From contig CAVTOA010000001.1 in assembly GCA_963736285.1 (NCBI GenBank), positions 124,001-188,000 of the forward strand: 64,000 nucleotides of DNA, written 5' to 3'. A program made the translations under genes and the position numbers. The notes beneath the pieces are model-generated. The model saw nothing but the letters and a program-made list of their open reading frames with translations. It ran no database searches and had not been told where the DNA came from. This document shows, in pieces, positions 62,911 to 64,000 of the stretch (its first letter is position 1; every line of letters begins with the position of its first letter). This stretch comes from CAVTOA01 sp963736285. GTDB lineage: Bacteria; Actinomycetota; Actinomycetes; Mycobacteriales; QHCE01.

Positions 62911-64000
62911 ATGTCGCGAAGCTTGTTTACCTCTGAGTCAGTGACCGAGGGCCATCCGGACAAAATCGCCGACCAAATCAGTGACGGCATCCTCGATGCT
63001 TTACTCGAGCAAGATCCATCGAGCCGAGTAGCCGTGGAAACCCTGGTCACCACGGGCTTGGTCCATGTCGCCGGTGAGGTCACTACCCGAGGTTGGGCGG
63101 ACATTCCGGCGATCGTGCGCGAGACCATTCTGGGCATTGGTTACGACTCGTCTAAAAAGGGCTTTGACGGAGCCTCGTGTGGGATCAGCGTGTCGATCGG
63201 CTCCCAGTCTCCCGACATTGCCCAGGGCGTCGACGTGGCCTACGAGGCGCGTAGCGGTGTGACCGACGATGACCTTGACCGGCAGGGGGCTGGCGACCAG
63301 GGCATGATGTTCGGCTACGCCTGCGACGACACACCAGAACTCATGCCGATTCCGATCTCGCTCGCGCATCGGCTGGCGCGGCGGTTGGCGGAGGTGCGCA
63401 AGGACGGCACAGTCCCGTATCTGCGCCCTGATGGCAAGACGCAGGTCACGATTGAATACGAGGGCGACAAGCCGATCCGGCTCGACACGGTGGTGATTTC
63501 TAGTCAGCATGCGTCCGACATCTCGCTCGAAAGCTTGCTTACCCCGGACGTCGCCGAATTTGTAGTCAAGCCAGAGCTCGCGGCGCTCTCGCTCGATGCG
63601 GAGAACTACCGGCTACTGGTTAACCCGACGGGGCGGTTCGAGATTGGTGGACCGATGGGTGACGCCGGCCTCACTGGTCGCAAAATCATTGTGGACAGTT
63701 ACGGCGGCATGGCCCGTCATGGTGGGGGAGCGTTTTCTGGAAAAGATCCGTCCAAAGTAGACCGGTCTGCTGCCTATGCCATGCGTTGGGTGGCCAAGAA
63801 CGTGGTGGCGGCTGGCCTGGCGCGTCGGTGTGAGGTGCAGGTCGCATACGCGATCGGTAAAGCAGCTCCGTTGGGACTCTTGGTGGAGACATTCGGTACG
63901 GAGACCGTGGATCCGGCGGCCATCGCGCGCGCGATCGAGACGGTGTTCGATCTGCGTCCGGCGGCGCTGATCCGCGATCTACAGCTGCTACGTCCGATCT
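62911..64000 (+). CDS. metK: S-adenosylmethionine synthetase, 5' part
   Basis: Makes SAM from methionine and ATP. The frame is open to the window edge (363 codons seen of about 400). It starts MSRSLFTSESVTEGHPDKIA and has signature 1 GAGDQGMMFGYA and signature 2 GGGAFSGKDPSKVDRSAAYA. ATG 62911 follows AGGAACC. No SAM riboswitch-like structure was seen in the short leader (62853-62910). The coaBC-metK order is common in actinobacteria. Confidence 0.96.
   Translation, partial: MSRSLFTSESVTEGHPDKIADQISDGILDALLEQDPSSRVAVETLVTTGLVHVAGEVTTRGWADIPAIVRETILGIGYDSSKKGFDGASCGISVSIGSQSPDIAQGVDVAYEARSGVTDDDLDRQGAGDQGMMFGYACDDTPELMPIPISLAHRLARRLAEVRKDGTVPYLRPDGKTQVTIEYEGDKPIRLDTVVISSQHASDISLESLLTPDVAEFVVKPELAALSLDAENYRLLVNPTGRFEIGGPMGDAGLTGRKIIVDSYGGMARHGGGAFSGKDPSKVDRSAAYAMRWVAKNVVAAGLARRCEVQVAYAIGKAAPLGLLVETFGTETVDPAAIARAIETVFDLRPAALIRDLQLLRPI

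Overview
The window is a high-GC chromosomal segment from an actinobacterium (class Actinomycetes). The evidence is the marker genes present: rbpA, opcA beside zwf, mihF, a BldD homologue with the c-di-GMP binding signature, acnR beside acn, ctaA/ctaB beside the pentose-phosphate cluster, and an acVLRF1-type release factor. The order cannot be fixed from sequence alone; BldD hints at a lineage related to sporulating or filamentous actinomycetes. Most of the window is ordinary core metabolism with tightly overlapping start and stop codons. No rRNA, tRNA, CRISPR array, transposase or integrase gene was recognised.

Layout: 0-5.4 kb holds the 3' end of a TrmA-type RNA methyltransferase, dxs, a two-component system, secG and rbpA. 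5.5-14 kb (minus strand) is a pentose-phosphate/glycolysis run tkt-tal-pgi-zwf-opcA-pgl. 14.2-17.6 kb carries ctaB (frameshifted near its 3' end), a small unknown gene, ctaA and purU. 17.7-26.8 kb is the SUF iron-sulfur operon sufR-sufB-sufD-Rieske-sufC-sufS-sufU-sufT, with two inteins in SufB, followed directly by acVLRF1. 27.6-33.7 kb is a cassette of an Lrp-type regulator, a four-gene polyamine-type ABC transporter and a metal-dependent amidohydrolase. 33.7-41.2 kb has a broken antitoxin gene, an ABC-F ATPase, a TetR regulator divergent from a membrane protein, and acnR/acnA. 41.4-47.1 kb is an accessory island: four 23-bp iterons, a DUF4143 ATPase, a partial second DUF4143 copy, an unknown gene, a frameshifted AT-rich glycosyltransferase, two toxin-antitoxin pairs, a decayed third pair and a 296-bp duplication of the pepP 3' end. 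47.1-51.2 kb returns to core genes (pepP, a sirtuin, efp, nusB, bldD). 51.4-60 kb is the pyrimidine operon pyrR-pyrB-pyrC-carA-carB-pyrF, preceded by a PyrR-type RNA element. 60.1-64 kb has mihF, gmk, rpoZ, coaBC and the start of metK.

The least explained signals are: (1) a ~100-nt palindromic element present twice, each time between convergent genes and within a few bases of a stop codon, with compensatory changes in its stems and a conserved interior, which looks like an undescribed structured RNA or repeat family; (2) four copies of a TGTGGATTA-containing unit at an exact 23-bp period just upstream of the DUF4143 gene; (3) the mosaic island with toxin-antitoxin modules and the pepP-end duplication; (4) a 36-bp in-frame minisatellite inside carA; (5) a strongly repeated palindromic word, CCACAGTGG/CCACTGTGG, scattered through core genes.
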